Assembly: GCA_964410625.1 (NCBI GenBank) | Contig: CAYPHY010000054.1 | Coordinates: 1-29,773, forward strand | Direction of reading: 5' to 3' | Length of the DNA: 29,773 nt | From: CAYPHY01 sp964410625 | GTDB taxonomy: Bacteria > Chloroflexota > Anaerolineae > Promineifilales > Promineifilaceae | Shown here: positions 6,293-14,733 of the stretch, one piece after another | Position numbering within the stretch: position 1 is the stretch's first letter | Layout: every line of letters starts with the position of its first letter | Notes under the pieces: generated by a model | What the model was told of the DNA's origin: nothing | The model's database searches: none | What the model saw: only the letters and a program-made list of their open reading frames with translations | Translations under genes and position numbers: made by a program

Positions 6293-7630
6293 ATGATATT
6301 TTTGATTATTGCCGTCGTTGTGGTTTTGGTCATTTTGTTAGGGGTAGCGGCCGCCTTTGCCTTTGCCAGTCTGGATGTGGCCGTCACGAACACGAGAGTA
6401 GCGCTGGAAACGGAAGAAAAAAGTTATAACCCGGCTGTCACGCTCGGTCATAAGATCAAAGTCGAGGCGGACTATGAAGAGCAACTCGTACAAGCGCGAC
6501 GGATGGCGGCGAAAAAGGCCGCCGCCGAGCCACGAGGGGCGAATGTGCGTATCGGCCGTCTGGGACGCTCGCTCCTAAAAACCGCCAGCGACGCACTAAC
6601 AGAAGACCCACAAACAACAGTGCGTATTGCCCGCTTCCACGGCTGGGATGGCGCACGGCTCGGCATTCCGCCCGACGGCGTGCAAGCCGCGCCAGTAGCA
6701 GCCGCTGGCCTGGTTGCCGCTGCCCCCGCCGCTCCCCAAGAGATCGAACTGGTCCCCGGCCGCGATTATCCGGTTATTGAAATCACCGATAGCATGTCAC
6801 CCGACGAGGTACGAAAGGCGCGGATTGCCAACTCAAAGGCTAAGTCAGCGGCGATGAAAGCGGCAAAGGCCGCCCAGGGCGCTGCGGTGGCTGCTCCCGC
6901 CGGGCAGGCAGTGGCAACAGGGGTGGCTCCCGCTCCGGCAGCCGCCCGCGCGCCGGTAGCCACCGGCATCGAGCCGCCGAAGTTGATCGAAATCACCGAT
7001 GATATGTCGCCTGATGAAATTCGCAAGGCGCGGATCGCCAACTCGAAGGCCAAGTCAGCTTACAATAAGGCGTTAAAGGCGGCAGGAATTGATCCCAGCA
7101 CCGTTGGAGATGGCGAGGTGGTACAGGTTTCCGCCCCGGCCGCGGCCCCTGCTCCAGCGGCTAGCGCACCGGCCGCGGCCGCTCCTAGCCCCGCAGCGGC
7201 CGCCGGTATCCCCGAACCCAACTACATCGAAATCACCGATGCGATGTCGCCCGACGAAATTCGCCAGGCACGCATCCAAAACTCGAAAATGCGCTCCGCC
7301 TATAATAAAGCGTTGAAGGCCGCCGGTATTGATCCCGCTTCCGCGACTGGCAGCGAGTCGGGCGCGGCCGTACAGCCGCAGGTTCAACAAGGGGAAGCGT
7401 TGGCAGCCAAGCCAGCCGCCAACGATATCGAGGTCGTCCCGGCCGCACAACAACCGGCGGCAGCAGCGGCCTCGGCCGTTGCCGGTATTCCGCGTCCTGA
7501 CTACATTGAAATCACGGATGATATGTCCCCAGACGAAATTCGCCAGGCGCGTATCCAAAACTCAAAGATGCGCTCCGCCTATAACAAAGCACTCAAAGCA
7601 GCAGGGATCGATCCGAGTACGGTTGAATAA
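6293..7630 (+). CDS. membrane-anchored protein with four copies of an unrecognised ~40-residue module
   Basis: I do not recognise this 445-residue protein. Residues 2-26 form one hydrophobic helix, likely an N-terminal membrane anchor. Residues 33-130 are a mixed, mostly charged segment. The remainder consists of four copies of one module at about 160-195, 230-270, 310-350 and 403-445, joined by Ala/Pro-rich flexible linkers. The module starts with a short strand (YIEITDDMSPDEIR), continues as a probable basic helix (ARIQNSKMRSAYNKALKAAG) and ends IDPSTV. Copy 1 lacks the final YNKALKAAGIDP and looks divergent; copies 2-4 are close. Copies 3 and 4 agree at protein level while differing at many third codon positions, so the module is under protein-level selection. 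The layout resembles a multivalent binding scaffold. A strong promoter lies upstream and AAAGGGA precedes the ATG. The function is unknown. Confidence 0.85.
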   Translation: MIFLIIAVVVVLVILLGVAAAFAFASLDVAVTNTRVALETEEKSYNPAVTLGHKIKVEADYEEQLVQARRMAAKKAAAEPRGANVRIGRLGRSLLKTASDALTEDPQTTVRIARFHGWDGARLGIPPDGVQAAPVAAAGLVAAAPAAPQEIELVPGRDYPVIEITDSMSPDEVRKARIANSKAKSAAMKAAKAAQGAAVAAPAGQAVATGVAPAPAAARAPVATGIEPPKLIEITDDMSPDEIRKARIANSKAKSAYNKALKAAGIDPSTVGDGEVVQVSAPAAAPAPAASAPAAAAPSPAAAAGIPEPNYIEITDAMSPDEIRQARIQNSKMRSAYNKALKAAGIDPASATGSESGAAVQPQVQQGEALAAKPAANDIEVVPAAQQPAAAAASAVAGIPRPDYIEITDDMSPDEIRQARIQNSKMRSAYNKALKAAGIDPSTVE

Positions 7631-7700
7631 CTCATAGGAGTTACGCACTTGCAACGAATTAACGTGAAAGCAAGCTAATTACACTGTAGTTTGAACAACT

Positions 7701-7792
7701 GTCATTCCGAGCGGAGTCTTCGGAGCGAGGAATCCCTAGTAATTCACTGGTCAACGCAATCGTCAGGGATTCCTCGCTCCGCTCGGAATGAC
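7701..7792. repeat. palindromic element, copy A
   Basis: This 92-bp imperfect palindrome has outer arms GTCATTCCGAGCGGA (7701-7715) and its exact complement (7778-7792), and inner arms 7722-7736 and 7766-7780, also exact over 15 bases. The right-hand inner and outer arms overlap by three bases. A second copy lies at 23195-23300. No open frame is inside, so it is a non-autonomous or structural repeat. Confidence 0.9.
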
Positions 7793-7827
7793 AAACCGCA
7801 AAGTTTGCGCTAATTCGCGTAAATTCG

Positions 7828-8595
7828 ATGCAAGTCCATAGTCCTTTATCCAAACAAGTGAAATTAGCAGCCTTTGATCTGGAGATTGCCAAGCTCCTTC
7901 CGGCCGGGGAATTTGATCTGAAGCGTCACCGGCCGTTGGGAATTAGCTGCGCGGCCGTGCGGCTGGAGGACGGCCGCGAGCTGCGCTTCCAGTCCCCTCC
8001 CGAAGTGACCACGATGTCCCTGGAGGGCTGCCAGGAATTGGTGGCCGCGCTGCGCCAATTGGTACAAGATGGCTATACGATTGTCACCTGGAATGGAGCG
8101 GGCTTTGACTTTGATATCTTGGCCGAGGAAAGCGGCGACTACCCCATTTGCAGCGAACTGGCGCGACATCATGTCGACATGATGCTGATCGTCGTTGCCT
8201 TGCGCGGCCACTTTCTGGGGCTGGACGCCGCTGCCCAGGGAATGAAGGTGACAGGTAAGCTGAAGCAGGTGCAGTTGCGCGACGGCCGCCTGCTAAAGGG
8301 TATGACCGGCGCGATGGCCCCACAGTTGTGGACGGATGGGGAACGCGAGGCCGTCCTGGCCTATCTGTCGGAAGATGTGCGTGTCACGCTGGAGTTAGCA
8401 CAGGCGATGGCTGTCCAACGACGACTCATCTGGCGCAACAAGCGCGGCGAGCGAAATCAATGCACCATCCCCAAACTCTACACCGTAGCCGAATGCCTGC
8501 GACTACCCCGGCCAAAGACCAGCGGCCGCTTTACGCCGGTTGATCCCCGCACAATCACTGCCTGGATGCAGCCAGCGGTAAGCGATGGGCAGTAA
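7828..8595 (+). CDS. DEDD-type 3'-5' exonuclease-like (RNase H fold) protein
   Basis: The 255-residue protein carries the three exonuclease motifs of the DnaQ/PolB-exonuclease superfamily. Motif I is AAFDLEIAK (Asp and Glu near residues 16-18), motif II is TWNGAGFDFDIL (about 89-100), and motif III is YLSEDVRVTLEL (about 179-190), the DEDDy type with Tyr four residues before Asp. Such proteins remove nucleotides from 3' ends using two metal ions. There is no polymerase domain. The ATG at 7828 lacks a clear ribosome binding site; a GTG at 7858 is an alternative that would still keep motif I. The palindromic element directly upstream may separate it from the repeat-protein gene. Substrate and process cannot be named. 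Confidence 0.75.
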   Translation: MQVHSPLSKQVKLAAFDLEIAKLLPAGEFDLKRHRPLGISCAAVRLEDGRELRFQSPPEVTTMSLEGCQELVAALRQLVQDGYTIVTWNGAGFDFDILAEESGDYPICSELARHHVDMMLIVVALRGHFLGLDAAAQGMKVTGKLKQVQLRDGRLLKGMTGAMAPQLWTDGEREAVLAYLSEDVRVTLELAQAMAVQRRLIWRNKRGERNQCTIPKLYTVAECLRLPRPKTSGRFTPVDPRTITAWMQPAVSDGQ

Positions 8596-8665
8596 GCAGT
8601 ATGCAGTGGACAGCAAGTAATTTCTCACTCCCACTCCCCACTCTCCACTCGTCACTCCCCACTAA
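8596..8665. repeat. short tandem repeats between exonuclease and moeA
   Basis: The spacer is made of GCAGTAAGCAGTATGCAGT-type units (8590-8609) followed by CACTCCC/CACTCTC heptamers (8625-8662). The heptamers recur at 9957-9997. Together they leave no recognisable ribosome binding site for moeA. Confidence 0.75.
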
Positions 8666-8670
8666 CTATC

Positions 8671-9921
8671 ATGGCCGAATTCTTTAACGTCCTGCCGCCC
8701 GACGAGGCACGGTCACTCTTGCTGCGCCACTTGCGGAAGCGCGTGGCGACGGAGCAACTGGATACCCAGCAGGCGTTGGGGCGGGTAACGGCTGCCCCCC
8801 TTTATGCCCCCCACGCCCTGCCCACCTTCCGCCGTAGCACGATGGACGGCTATGCAGTGCGGGCGGCCGATACCTATGGCGCGAGCGAGAGCTTGCCCGC
8901 CTTCATCCAGGTCGTGGGCGAAGTGGCAATGGGACAGGCGGCCGAGATTGCGCTGAAACGAGGGCAGGCCGCCGTCGTCCACACCGGCGGGATGATCCCG
9001 GCAGCGGCCGATGCGGTGGTACAGGTAGAACACACCCAGGCTGTGGGCAACTCCATTGACCAACCCCCATTTGAGATCGAGGTGTTTCGCGCGGTGGCAG
9101 TGGGGCAAAACATCTTGCACGTGGGCGAGGATGTGGCTGAGGAAGCGGAGATTCTGCCCGCCGGTCATCTCTTACGGCCGCAAGATATAGGCGGTCTGTT
9201 GGCATTAGGGATCACAGAAGTAGCAGTGGCGCGACGGCCGCGCGTGGCGATTCTGGCGACAGGCGACGAAGTGGTTCCCCCTCAACACACACCCGCCCCC
9301 GGCCAAATCCGCGACATCAACAGCTATACGCTGGCCGGCCAGGTGGAACAGGCGGGTGGCTCGCCCACAATTGGCGGCATTATCGGCGATGACTTTGCCG
9401 CCCTGCAGGCGGCGGCCGCAGCAGCCTTAGACGAAAGCGATATGCTGGTCATGTCCGCCGGTTCGTCGGTCAGCACGCGCGATATGACGGTACAGGTATT
9501 GGACGGCCTGGGGCAGCCAGGTGTTCTCTTTCATGGGGTGGCGACGCGGCCGGGCAAACCGACAATAGTCGGCGTGGCAGATGACAAGCCGTTGCTCGGG
9601 TTGCCGGGCAATCCCGTTTCGGCGATGATTCAGTTCGATATGTTTGGCGTACCGGCGATTTATCATCTACAAGGGCTGCAAAACCCGCCACGCAAGGGGC
9701 TGGTCTGGGCCAGGTTGAGCCAAAATATCGCCAGTGAAAGCGGCCGCGAGGATTATGTCCCGGCACGGTTAGCGGATACGGCCGAGGGCTTGCAGGCCAC
9801 CCCTGTCTTTGGCAAGAGTAATTTGATCTACACGCTGGTCAACGCCGATGGCCTGATCAAAGTGCCGTTGAACAAAGCCGGACTGTTGGCCGGAGAACTG
9901 GTGGAGGTGCGGTTATTTTAG
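8671..9921 (+). CDS. moeA: molybdopterin molybdenumtransferase
   Basis: MoeA inserts molybdate (or tungstate) into adenylylated molybdopterin in the last step of molybdenum cofactor synthesis. The 416-residue length and domain order are normal: the N-terminal part with STMDGYAVRA (about 56-65), a beta-barrel insert, the MoCF_biosynth core with ILATGDE near residue 192 and SAGSSVSTRD near residue 254, the LPGNPVSA loop near residue 311, and a C-terminal beta domain ending in GELVEVRLF. The SAGSSVSTRD motif is a variant of the more common SGGVSxGxxD but keeps the essential aspartate. No other Moco gene is in the window, so the pathway is scattered. Confidence 0.93.
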   Translation: MAEFFNVLPPDEARSLLLRHLRKRVATEQLDTQQALGRVTAAPLYAPHALPTFRRSTMDGYAVRAADTYGASESLPAFIQVVGEVAMGQAAEIALKRGQAAVVHTGGMIPAAADAVVQVEHTQAVGNSIDQPPFEIEVFRAVAVGQNILHVGEDVAEEAEILPAGHLLRPQDIGGLLALGITEVAVARRPRVAILATGDEVVPPQHTPAPGQIRDINSYTLAGQVEQAGGSPTIGGIIGDDFAALQAAAAAALDESDMLVMSAGSSVSTRDMTVQVLDGLGQPGVLFHGVATRPGKPTIVGVADDKPLLGLPGNPVSAMIQFDMFGVPAIYHLQGLQNPPRKGLVWARLSQNIASESGREDYVPARLADTAEGLQATPVFGKSNLIYTLVNADGLIKVPLNKAGLLAGELVEVRLF

Positions 9922-9994
9922 AGATTGGAGATTTGAGATTAAGGGACTAATTATCCTCCCTACTCTCCACTCTCCACTAACCACTCCCCACTCC
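9922..9994. repeat. heptamer spacer repeats between convergent genes
   Basis: The spacer between moeA and the convergent lipoprotein gene contains GAGATTGGAGATTTGAGATT (9921-9940), then CTCCACTCTCCACTAACCAC-type units (9964-9992). No T-rich terminator was found. Confidence 0.75.
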
Positions 9995-11281
9995 TCACTC
10001 ATCCGCCGCACAGCGAAAGCCGATACTCTCATCTGTATTGGCTGGTGGCGAGGGAAAGCGTAGGCTACCGGCGGTAAAGTTGCCCGTGTCGAACCAGGAG
10101 CCACCGCGCACCACTTTATCTTCCCCCTCTACGGGGCCGCCGGGAGCGACATTTTCGGCCTGGTAATACTCGCTGTCGTACCAGTCGGCAACCCATTCCC
10201 ACACATTCCCCCCCATATCATAGGCGCCGCTGGGGCTGCGGCCGTCCTCAAAGCTGGCAACCGGTGCTTCCGCCGGAAAACCATCATCAAAATCCTGGTT
10301 CGCTTGCGGTTGCTGGCAACTGGCACCACAGGTGTTGACCACACTGCCATCGAATACATCCCCCCAGGGGTATATTGTCTTGGTCCCTGCTTCGGGGTCC
10401 CAAACGGCCGCTTTCTCCCATTCCGCCTCGCTGGGCAAACGGCCGCCACGCCACTCACAAAACGCGGCCGCGCCATACCAGCTCACGCCGGTAATCGGGT
10501 AGTCGGCCTCATCCTCCGCCACCTCATACACCCCTGCCTCGTTCAGCGTCAGGCGGCTATCTTCAAGATTCAGGCAACGTTGTTCGAGACATCCTGTTTC
10601 GCTTTCCTCTAACTCATTGAGAAAGGCGGCATAGGCGGCGTTGGTCACTTCGGTGGCATCAATATAGAAGCCGGGCAGAGAGAGGGTATGTACTGGTTCT
10701 GATGCGCTAAACCAGCTTTCCTGGCAGCCGGTACGGAAAATATTACACTCCGCCAGCAGGAGCGTGGCATCCATGCCCATTTCAAATTCACCACCAGCAA
10801 CCAGGAATAATTCGGCCCCTCCCTGCTCAAGAACATCGGGAACAGGGGTAGGGCTTGGCGTCAGTGATGGCCTGGGAGTCGGGGTGAGCGTCGGTGCAGT
10901 GGTTGGAGTGGGCGGTTCAGGGGTAGATGTTGCCACACTCGTCGCTGTCTCCGTTGGCATCTCAGTGGCTGTCTCTACAATTGGCATTGCATTTGTGTCT
11001 GCAACGGCAGCGGCCGCTGCAGCCGTTTGTGTGGCCCGGTCTTCACTTTCCGCCCGGCTCAATGCGAGATTGGGTTCCTGGGTAGAACTTATTGGATTGC
11101 TTTCCACTTCCTGAGAGGCAACACGGGTCGCTTGAAACTCGATAGCGGCCGTGGCTACGGCTGAAAAGACCTCATCACGAGTACAACCGGCCAGGAACAA
11201 ACTCGTAATGAGTATGTAGCCTAGTAAACCCAGGGCAGAAGTAGAGGCATTCCGCTGGGAACGAACTTTCCACTTGGACAT
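9995..11281 (-). CDS. lipoprotein with a SUMF1/formylglycine-generating-enzyme-like domain
   Basis: The 428-residue protein begins with a signal peptide ending in the lipobox LFLAGC (Cys33), so it is probably exported and lipid-anchored. A low-complexity Thr/Pro-rich linker (about 105-150) leads to a C-terminal SUMF1 (FGE-sulfatase) domain: GGEFEMG, then DATEVTNAAYAAFL, PITGVSWYGAAAFCEW, GGRLPSEAEWEKAA, GNVWEWVADW, VVRGGSWFD and the end GFRCAADE. Genuine formylglycine-generating enzymes use two cysteines near the C terminus. Here only the second (in GFRC) is visible and the position five residues before it is serine, so classical sulfatase activation is doubtful. Bacterial SUMF1 lipoproteins often serve other, non-catalytic roles. 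The region upstream is AT-poor and no strong ribosome binding site is seen. Confidence 0.85.
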   Translation of the reverse strand: MSKWKVRSQRNASTSALGLLGYILITSLFLAGCTRDEVFSAVATAAIEFQATRVASQEVESNPISSTQEPNLALSRAESEDRATQTAAAAAAVADTNAMPIVETATEMPTETATSVATSTPEPPTPTTAPTLTPTPRPSLTPSPTPVPDVLEQGGAELFLVAGGEFEMGMDATLLLAECNIFRTGCQESWFSASEPVHTLSLPGFYIDATEVTNAAYAAFLNELEESETGCLEQRCLNLEDSRLTLNEAGVYEVAEDEADYPITGVSWYGAAAFCEWRGGRLPSEAEWEKAAVWDPEAGTKTIYPWGDVFDGSVVNTCGASCQQPQANQDFDDGFPAEAPVASFEDGRSPSGAYDMGGNVWEWVADWYDSEYYQAENVAPGGPVEGEDKVVRGGSWFDTGNFTAGSLRFPSPPANTDESIGFRCAADE

Positions 11282-11299
11282 ATGGGGTACTACCTGGAG

Positions 11300-11332
11300 A
11301 AAAAAGCGGGCCGGCGTGACATCCGGCCCGCT
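11300..11332 (-). terminator. intrinsic terminator of the secreted-protein gene
   Basis: On the minus strand, AGCGGGCCGG (11332-11323) pairs perfectly with CCGGCCCGCT (11314-11305) around an 8-nt loop and runs into six T residues. It lies 21 bases past the stop codon of the 11354-12205 gene and just before the lipoprotein gene on the same strand, so the two genes are separate units. Confidence 0.9.
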
Positions 11333-11353
11333 TCGACTGGCGAAGAGTTGGTT

Positions 11354-12205
11354 TTAGCGCAGTTCGCGCGGGTCCCAACGGACGGTGGTGGTGTTGTTGC
11401 AGGTCTCGCCGTCGTGGACTTTGAAGTCCTCGGGGCGGCCGTCGCACCAGTTGTAGAAGCCATTGGCCGTATCCATCGTCCCATCAGCGGCAACGATGCT
11501 GATGTCATCAACGATGAACATGGTGCTGCCAAAGAATTCCGGGAACTTGCGGCCGACTTGCACATGGAAGAACTGGCCGGGGTTGATCCAGAGTGTTTCG
11601 TCGCGGCCGACATAGTTGCAGATGCCATCGCCTGTGGCGCAAACGAATTGATCGGGGAACAACTCTCTCCACTGCTCCACCGACGCGGGATCGGCCGAGT
11701 CGCTAATCGCATACCAGGCCACGCTGTTGTATGGGCCGGTGTTGCCCTCTTCCCAGGCGGAGACGCTGATGCTAATAAAGTAGTAGCCAGGGACGGGGAT
11801 GCGATTCAACTGCTGGTATGCACCAGCGTAGTAACCACCAGAGGACGCACCGGCGTGCTGGATAAACCAGCCCATGGCGTTGCTGATCCCTTCGGGGTTG
11901 GCTGGATGGGCCAGGTCAAATTCATGCAAACGGCCGGCCGTCCATCCTGCCTTGTTGTCACGCCAGAATACCCAGGGGTCGGACGGGCCAAGACCCGTTC
12001 CCCAATAGGTGAAGTCGCCATTTTCGATTACACTGTTAGCTGCTCGTGCGGCCCTTTCTGCGTCTGTGTCGCCTTCGTCCACATCATATTCGCTACGGCC
12101 GTCCTCAGACGACGTATAGGTAACAACCAGTTCGGCGAAGGCACTGGCGGTCACAGCGACGACTAGCAACAGTCCTAGCAGGACAGCGATTTTACTTTTG
12201 CTCAT
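11354..12205 (-). CDS. secreted protein with a jelly-roll/CBM-like domain
   Basis: The 283-residue protein has a clear signal peptide (residues 1-24, cleavage after AFA). The rest is not assigned to a named family. Residues about 60-250 resemble a carbohydrate-binding, galactose-binding-type beta sandwich: the opening NGDFTYW, aromatic-rich strands such as GYYFISISVSAWEEG, and the closing FIVDDISIVAADG, a pattern common in CBM-like modules. Several cysteines in the C-terminal part (CATGDGIC, WCDG, ETCN) could form disulfides outside the cytoplasm. The start is supported by AAGGAGAG 8 bases upstream, and a strong terminator follows. An equally long plus-strand frame over the same bases lacks such signals. 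It may bind a surface or extracellular glycan; that is inference. Confidence 0.75.
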   Translation of the reverse strand: MSKSKIAVLLGLLLVVAVTASAFAELVVTYTSSEDGRSEYDVDEGDTDAERAARAANSVIENGDFTYWGTGLGPSDPWVFWRDNKAGWTAGRLHEFDLAHPANPEGISNAMGWFIQHAGASSGGYYAGAYQQLNRIPVPGYYFISISVSAWEEGNTGPYNSVAWYAISDSADPASVEQWRELFPDQFVCATGDGICNYVGRDETLWINPGQFFHVQVGRKFPEFFGSTMFIVDDISIVAADGTMDTANGFYNWCDGRPEDFKVHDGETCNNTTTVRWDPRELR

Positions 12206-12431
12206 TACGTATACTCTCCTTAACTGATATAAACAAATAAAGGGGAAACTACCAATACGGCTCTGCCCTCATGCTCCAATACAACCGGAGGCCTTGAAAA
12301 GTTCTTCCACTACACGTTATCTTTCGCATACAACCACTACAACACAACTGCCCATTTTTTACCATACTTTCCAGGCTGACAGCGTGAAGTGCCGGTTAAT
12401 ATTGCAGACGGGAATGAAGCAATTGATGATC

Positions 12432-12460
12432 TTTTCACAAAGTGGCAACAATCTTATAAA
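12432..12460 (+). promoter_or_regulatory. candidate promoter for the ubiA-secD-secF unit
   Basis: TTTTCA (12432-12437), a 17-base spacer and TATAAA (12455-12460) form a plausible promoter 50 bases before the ATG at 12510. It lies inside the upstream part of the long open frame, which supports the shorter start. Confidence 0.45.
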
Positions 12461-12509
12461 ATCGCCGGTAACAGACGGCGGTTGTATCATTGGGACGGGC
12501 AAATTTTGT

Positions 12510-13379
12510 ATGATTCGTAAAATCGCCAGTATATTTCTCAACCACATTGATGCCTGGGGCGTTGCCCTCATTTGTTCGGCTTTGGCGTTGGTCGTCCATA
12601 ACGCGATCAGCATCCAGACGATTTTGCTGATCGTGGCGATTAGCTTTGGCTACTGGTTCGCTTTTGCCGTCAATGATTATTTTGATGCACCCTATGACGG
12701 ACTGGACCAGGATAAGGCACAACACAACGTCTTCGTTGAGGCCCGAAGCAAGGCGAGGGGCAAACAAAAGGTACTGCTGGCCTTCGGCTTGATCTCCCTT
12801 TTACTGTTGCTGCCCTTTGCCACCTTTGGCACGCGCGGGCTACTGTGGTATGGGGTCAGCCTGTTTGTTGTCTGGGCCTATTCCGCGCCGCCGTTGCGCT
12901 TGAAAAACCGACCTGGCATTGACCTGTTGGTCCATGCATTGTTCGTCGAGACCTATCCTTATGCTTTGTGCCTCTTTTTGTTGGATGTCGAGTGGATTGG
13001 ACTGGACCGCTTTATCCTTTCGATCACTTTTCTGGGATCACTGGCCGCGCAGCTAGAGCAACAGGTCAGGGATTATGATCTCGATGCGCGGACGGGCAAG
13101 ACGTTTGCGACGACGATCGGCCGCCGCCCCACCTACTTTCTCTTGCAACTGACAACCGTGATCACCCTGCTGGTCGCCCTGATCCACTGGCTGCGCGGTG
13201 ATGTGCCGCTTTATTTAGTGCCGATTGGGCTGATTGCCTTGCCTGCCCTCGTCCATCGCCTGTTGCGCGGCCCCCATGTCCATCGCTCGCGTTGGGTGGT
13301 TTATTTGTCGGCCGTTGCCGGGCTGATCTACGTCGCCGGTGTGTTCATCTATTTTGCCATGCGCGCGGGGAACTGGTAG
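12510..13379 (+). CDS. UbiA-family membrane prenyltransferase
   Basis: The 289-residue multi-helix membrane protein has both aspartate-rich motifs of the UbiA superfamily: NDYFDAPYDGLD (55-66) and DYDLDARTGK (188-197). These bind the magnesium-diphosphate of a prenyl donor, so the enzyme attaches an isoprenoid to an aromatic ring, porphyrin or glycerol phosphate acceptor. The acceptor cannot be told; the NDxxD pattern fits quinone, chlorophyll or lipid branches. A frame open from 12294 would add 72 hydrophilic, Thr-rich residues unlike the family; the ATG at 12510 places the first helix directly at the N terminus and is preferred, though its ribosome binding site is weak. It ends 13 bases before secD, so all three genes are probably co-transcribed. 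Confidence 0.82.
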   Translation: MIRKIASIFLNHIDAWGVALICSALALVVHNAISIQTILLIVAISFGYWFAFAVNDYFDAPYDGLDQDKAQHNVFVEARSKARGKQKVLLAFGLISLLLLLPFATFGTRGLLWYGVSLFVVWAYSAPPLRLKNRPGIDLLVHALFVETYPYALCLFLLDVEWIGLDRFILSITFLGSLAAQLEQQVRDYDLDARTGKTFATTIGRRPTYFLLQLTTVITLLVALIHWLRGDVPLYLVPIGLIALPALVHRLLRGPHVHRSRWVVYLSAVAGLIYVAGVFIYFAMRAGNW

Positions 13380-13392
13380 TCTTAGACAACTT

Positions 13393-14730
13393 ATGAAACG
13401 TAAAGACATCGTTTGGCTGATTGTAATCATTGTGATCGTCGCCGCAAGCATCTGGTTGGTCGAAAATCCCAACTATCCGATACGGTTGGGGCTTGATCTC
13501 CAGGGCGGCTTGCAGGTGCTGTTGGAGGCGGATGTGCCGGAAGATGAGGTGGTGACGGCCGATCAGATGGCTACGGCGCGGGTCATTGTTGACCGCCGGG
13601 TGAATGCTATCGGCGTGACGGAACCACTGGTGCAGGTGGAAGGCAACCGCCGTATTCTCATTGAGCTACCGGGGATTGAGAATCCGCAGGACGCCATTGA
13701 GTTGATCCAGGAGACGGCCTTGTTGGAGTTTGTCAATACCGGCGAGTTTTCGCTGCCACCGGGGATGTGTATCCGCACTTCGCTCAACCAGGGGCCGTCG
13801 CGCTGTGAATTGACGGCCGACGGCGAAGAACCGGTAGAAGGAGCGGCCGAACCGCCAACCTATGAAACGGTCCTAACCGGCGCCGGGCTACGCAATGCCG
13901 GGGTCGAGCCGGATGGTTTGGGCGGGTACTATGTGACCTTTACCTTGACGCCAGAAGGGGGCGAGGTATTTGGCGAGTATACGCGCGAGAATATCGGCCG
14001 CTTTCTGACCATTGTGCTGGACAAGCAAGTGGTCTCCAGCCCCAGCATCGAAGCCGTGATCGAAGAAACGGGCAGCATCACCGGCAACTTTACGCTGAGC
14101 GAGGCGCAACAACTGGCAACCCAACTGCGCTTTGGTAGCTTGCCCATTCCGCTGCGCGTGGAAAGCACGCGCCAGATTGGGGCGACACTAGGCCAGCAGT
14201 CCATTGATGCCAGCATTCGCGCTGGTGTCATCGGTCTGGTGATCGTTTTGCTGTTCATGCTCATCTATTACCGGCTGCCCGGTTTTCTGGCCAACATCGC
14301 GCTGATCATCTACGCTTTGCTGAACCTTGCTGTCTTTAAGGGCATTGGCGTGACATTGACGCTGGCGGCAATCACCGGCTTCTTGCTCTCGACCGGTATG
14401 GCGGTGGATGCCAATGTGCTGGTTTTTGAGCGCATCAAGGAGGAGCTACGCAAAGGGTCGGGGCTGGTCGAATCAATCAACACTGGCTTCGGCCGTGCCT
14501 GGACCTCCATTCGCGATGCCAACATCGCAACGCTCGTCATCTGCTTTATCTTGTGGGCTTTCGGCCGCAATCTGGGCGCAAGCTCAGTGGAAGGCTTTGC
14601 CATCACGCTGGCGATTGGCGTGACAATCAGTATGTTTACCGCCGTGATCATCACTCGCACGCTGGTCAGATTAGTGATAAGCCCGGCGGCCGTCTGGTTA
14701 CAGCAGCGTAAGTGGTTGGTGGGGGCCTGA
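13393..14730 (+). CDS. secD: protein-export membrane protein SecD
   Basis: SecD works with SecF to pull preproteins through SecYEG using the proton gradient. The 445-residue protein has an N-terminal helix (about 6-23), the characteristic RLGLDLQGGLQVLLEAD block (31-47), a large extracytoplasmic domain, and five C-terminal helices. The helix carrying TGMAVDANVLVFERIKEEL (about 334-352) holds the conserved aspartate/arginine of the proton pathway. A start at 13339 would extend into the preceding ubiA-like gene and is rejected. There is no yajC neighbour, which often precedes secD. The next gene, secF, starts after 3 bases. Confidence 0.95.
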   Translation: MKRKDIVWLIVIIVIVAASIWLVENPNYPIRLGLDLQGGLQVLLEADVPEDEVVTADQMATARVIVDRRVNAIGVTEPLVQVEGNRRILIELPGIENPQDAIELIQETALLEFVNTGEFSLPPGMCIRTSLNQGPSRCELTADGEEPVEGAAEPPTYETVLTGAGLRNAGVEPDGLGGYYVTFTLTPEGGEVFGEYTRENIGRFLTIVLDKQVVSSPSIEAVIEETGSITGNFTLSEAQQLATQLRFGSLPIPLRVESTRQIGATLGQQSIDASIRAGVIGLVIVLLFMLIYYRLPGFLANIALIIYALLNLAVFKGIGVTLTLAAITGFLLSTGMAVDANVLVFERIKEELRKGSGLVESINTGFGRAWTSIRDANIATLVICFILWAFGRNLGASSVEGFAITLAIGVTISMFTAVIITRTLVRLVISPAAVWLQQRKWLVGA

Positions 14731-14733
14731 TCT

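Noticed and set aside
7701..7792. Possible CRISPR repeat or transposon with a gene
   Set aside because: Only two distant copies, no regular spacing, no open frame inside; treated as a palindromic repeat.
11282..12166. 294-residue plus-strand frame opposite the secreted protein
   Set aside because: The minus-strand gene has a signal peptide, a strong ribosome binding site and a terminator; the plus frame starts inside the terminator hairpin.
12294..12509. 72-residue N-terminal extension of the UbiA-like protein
   Set aside because: It is hydrophilic and Thr-rich, unlike UbiA enzymes, and contains a promoter-like sequence at 12432-12460.
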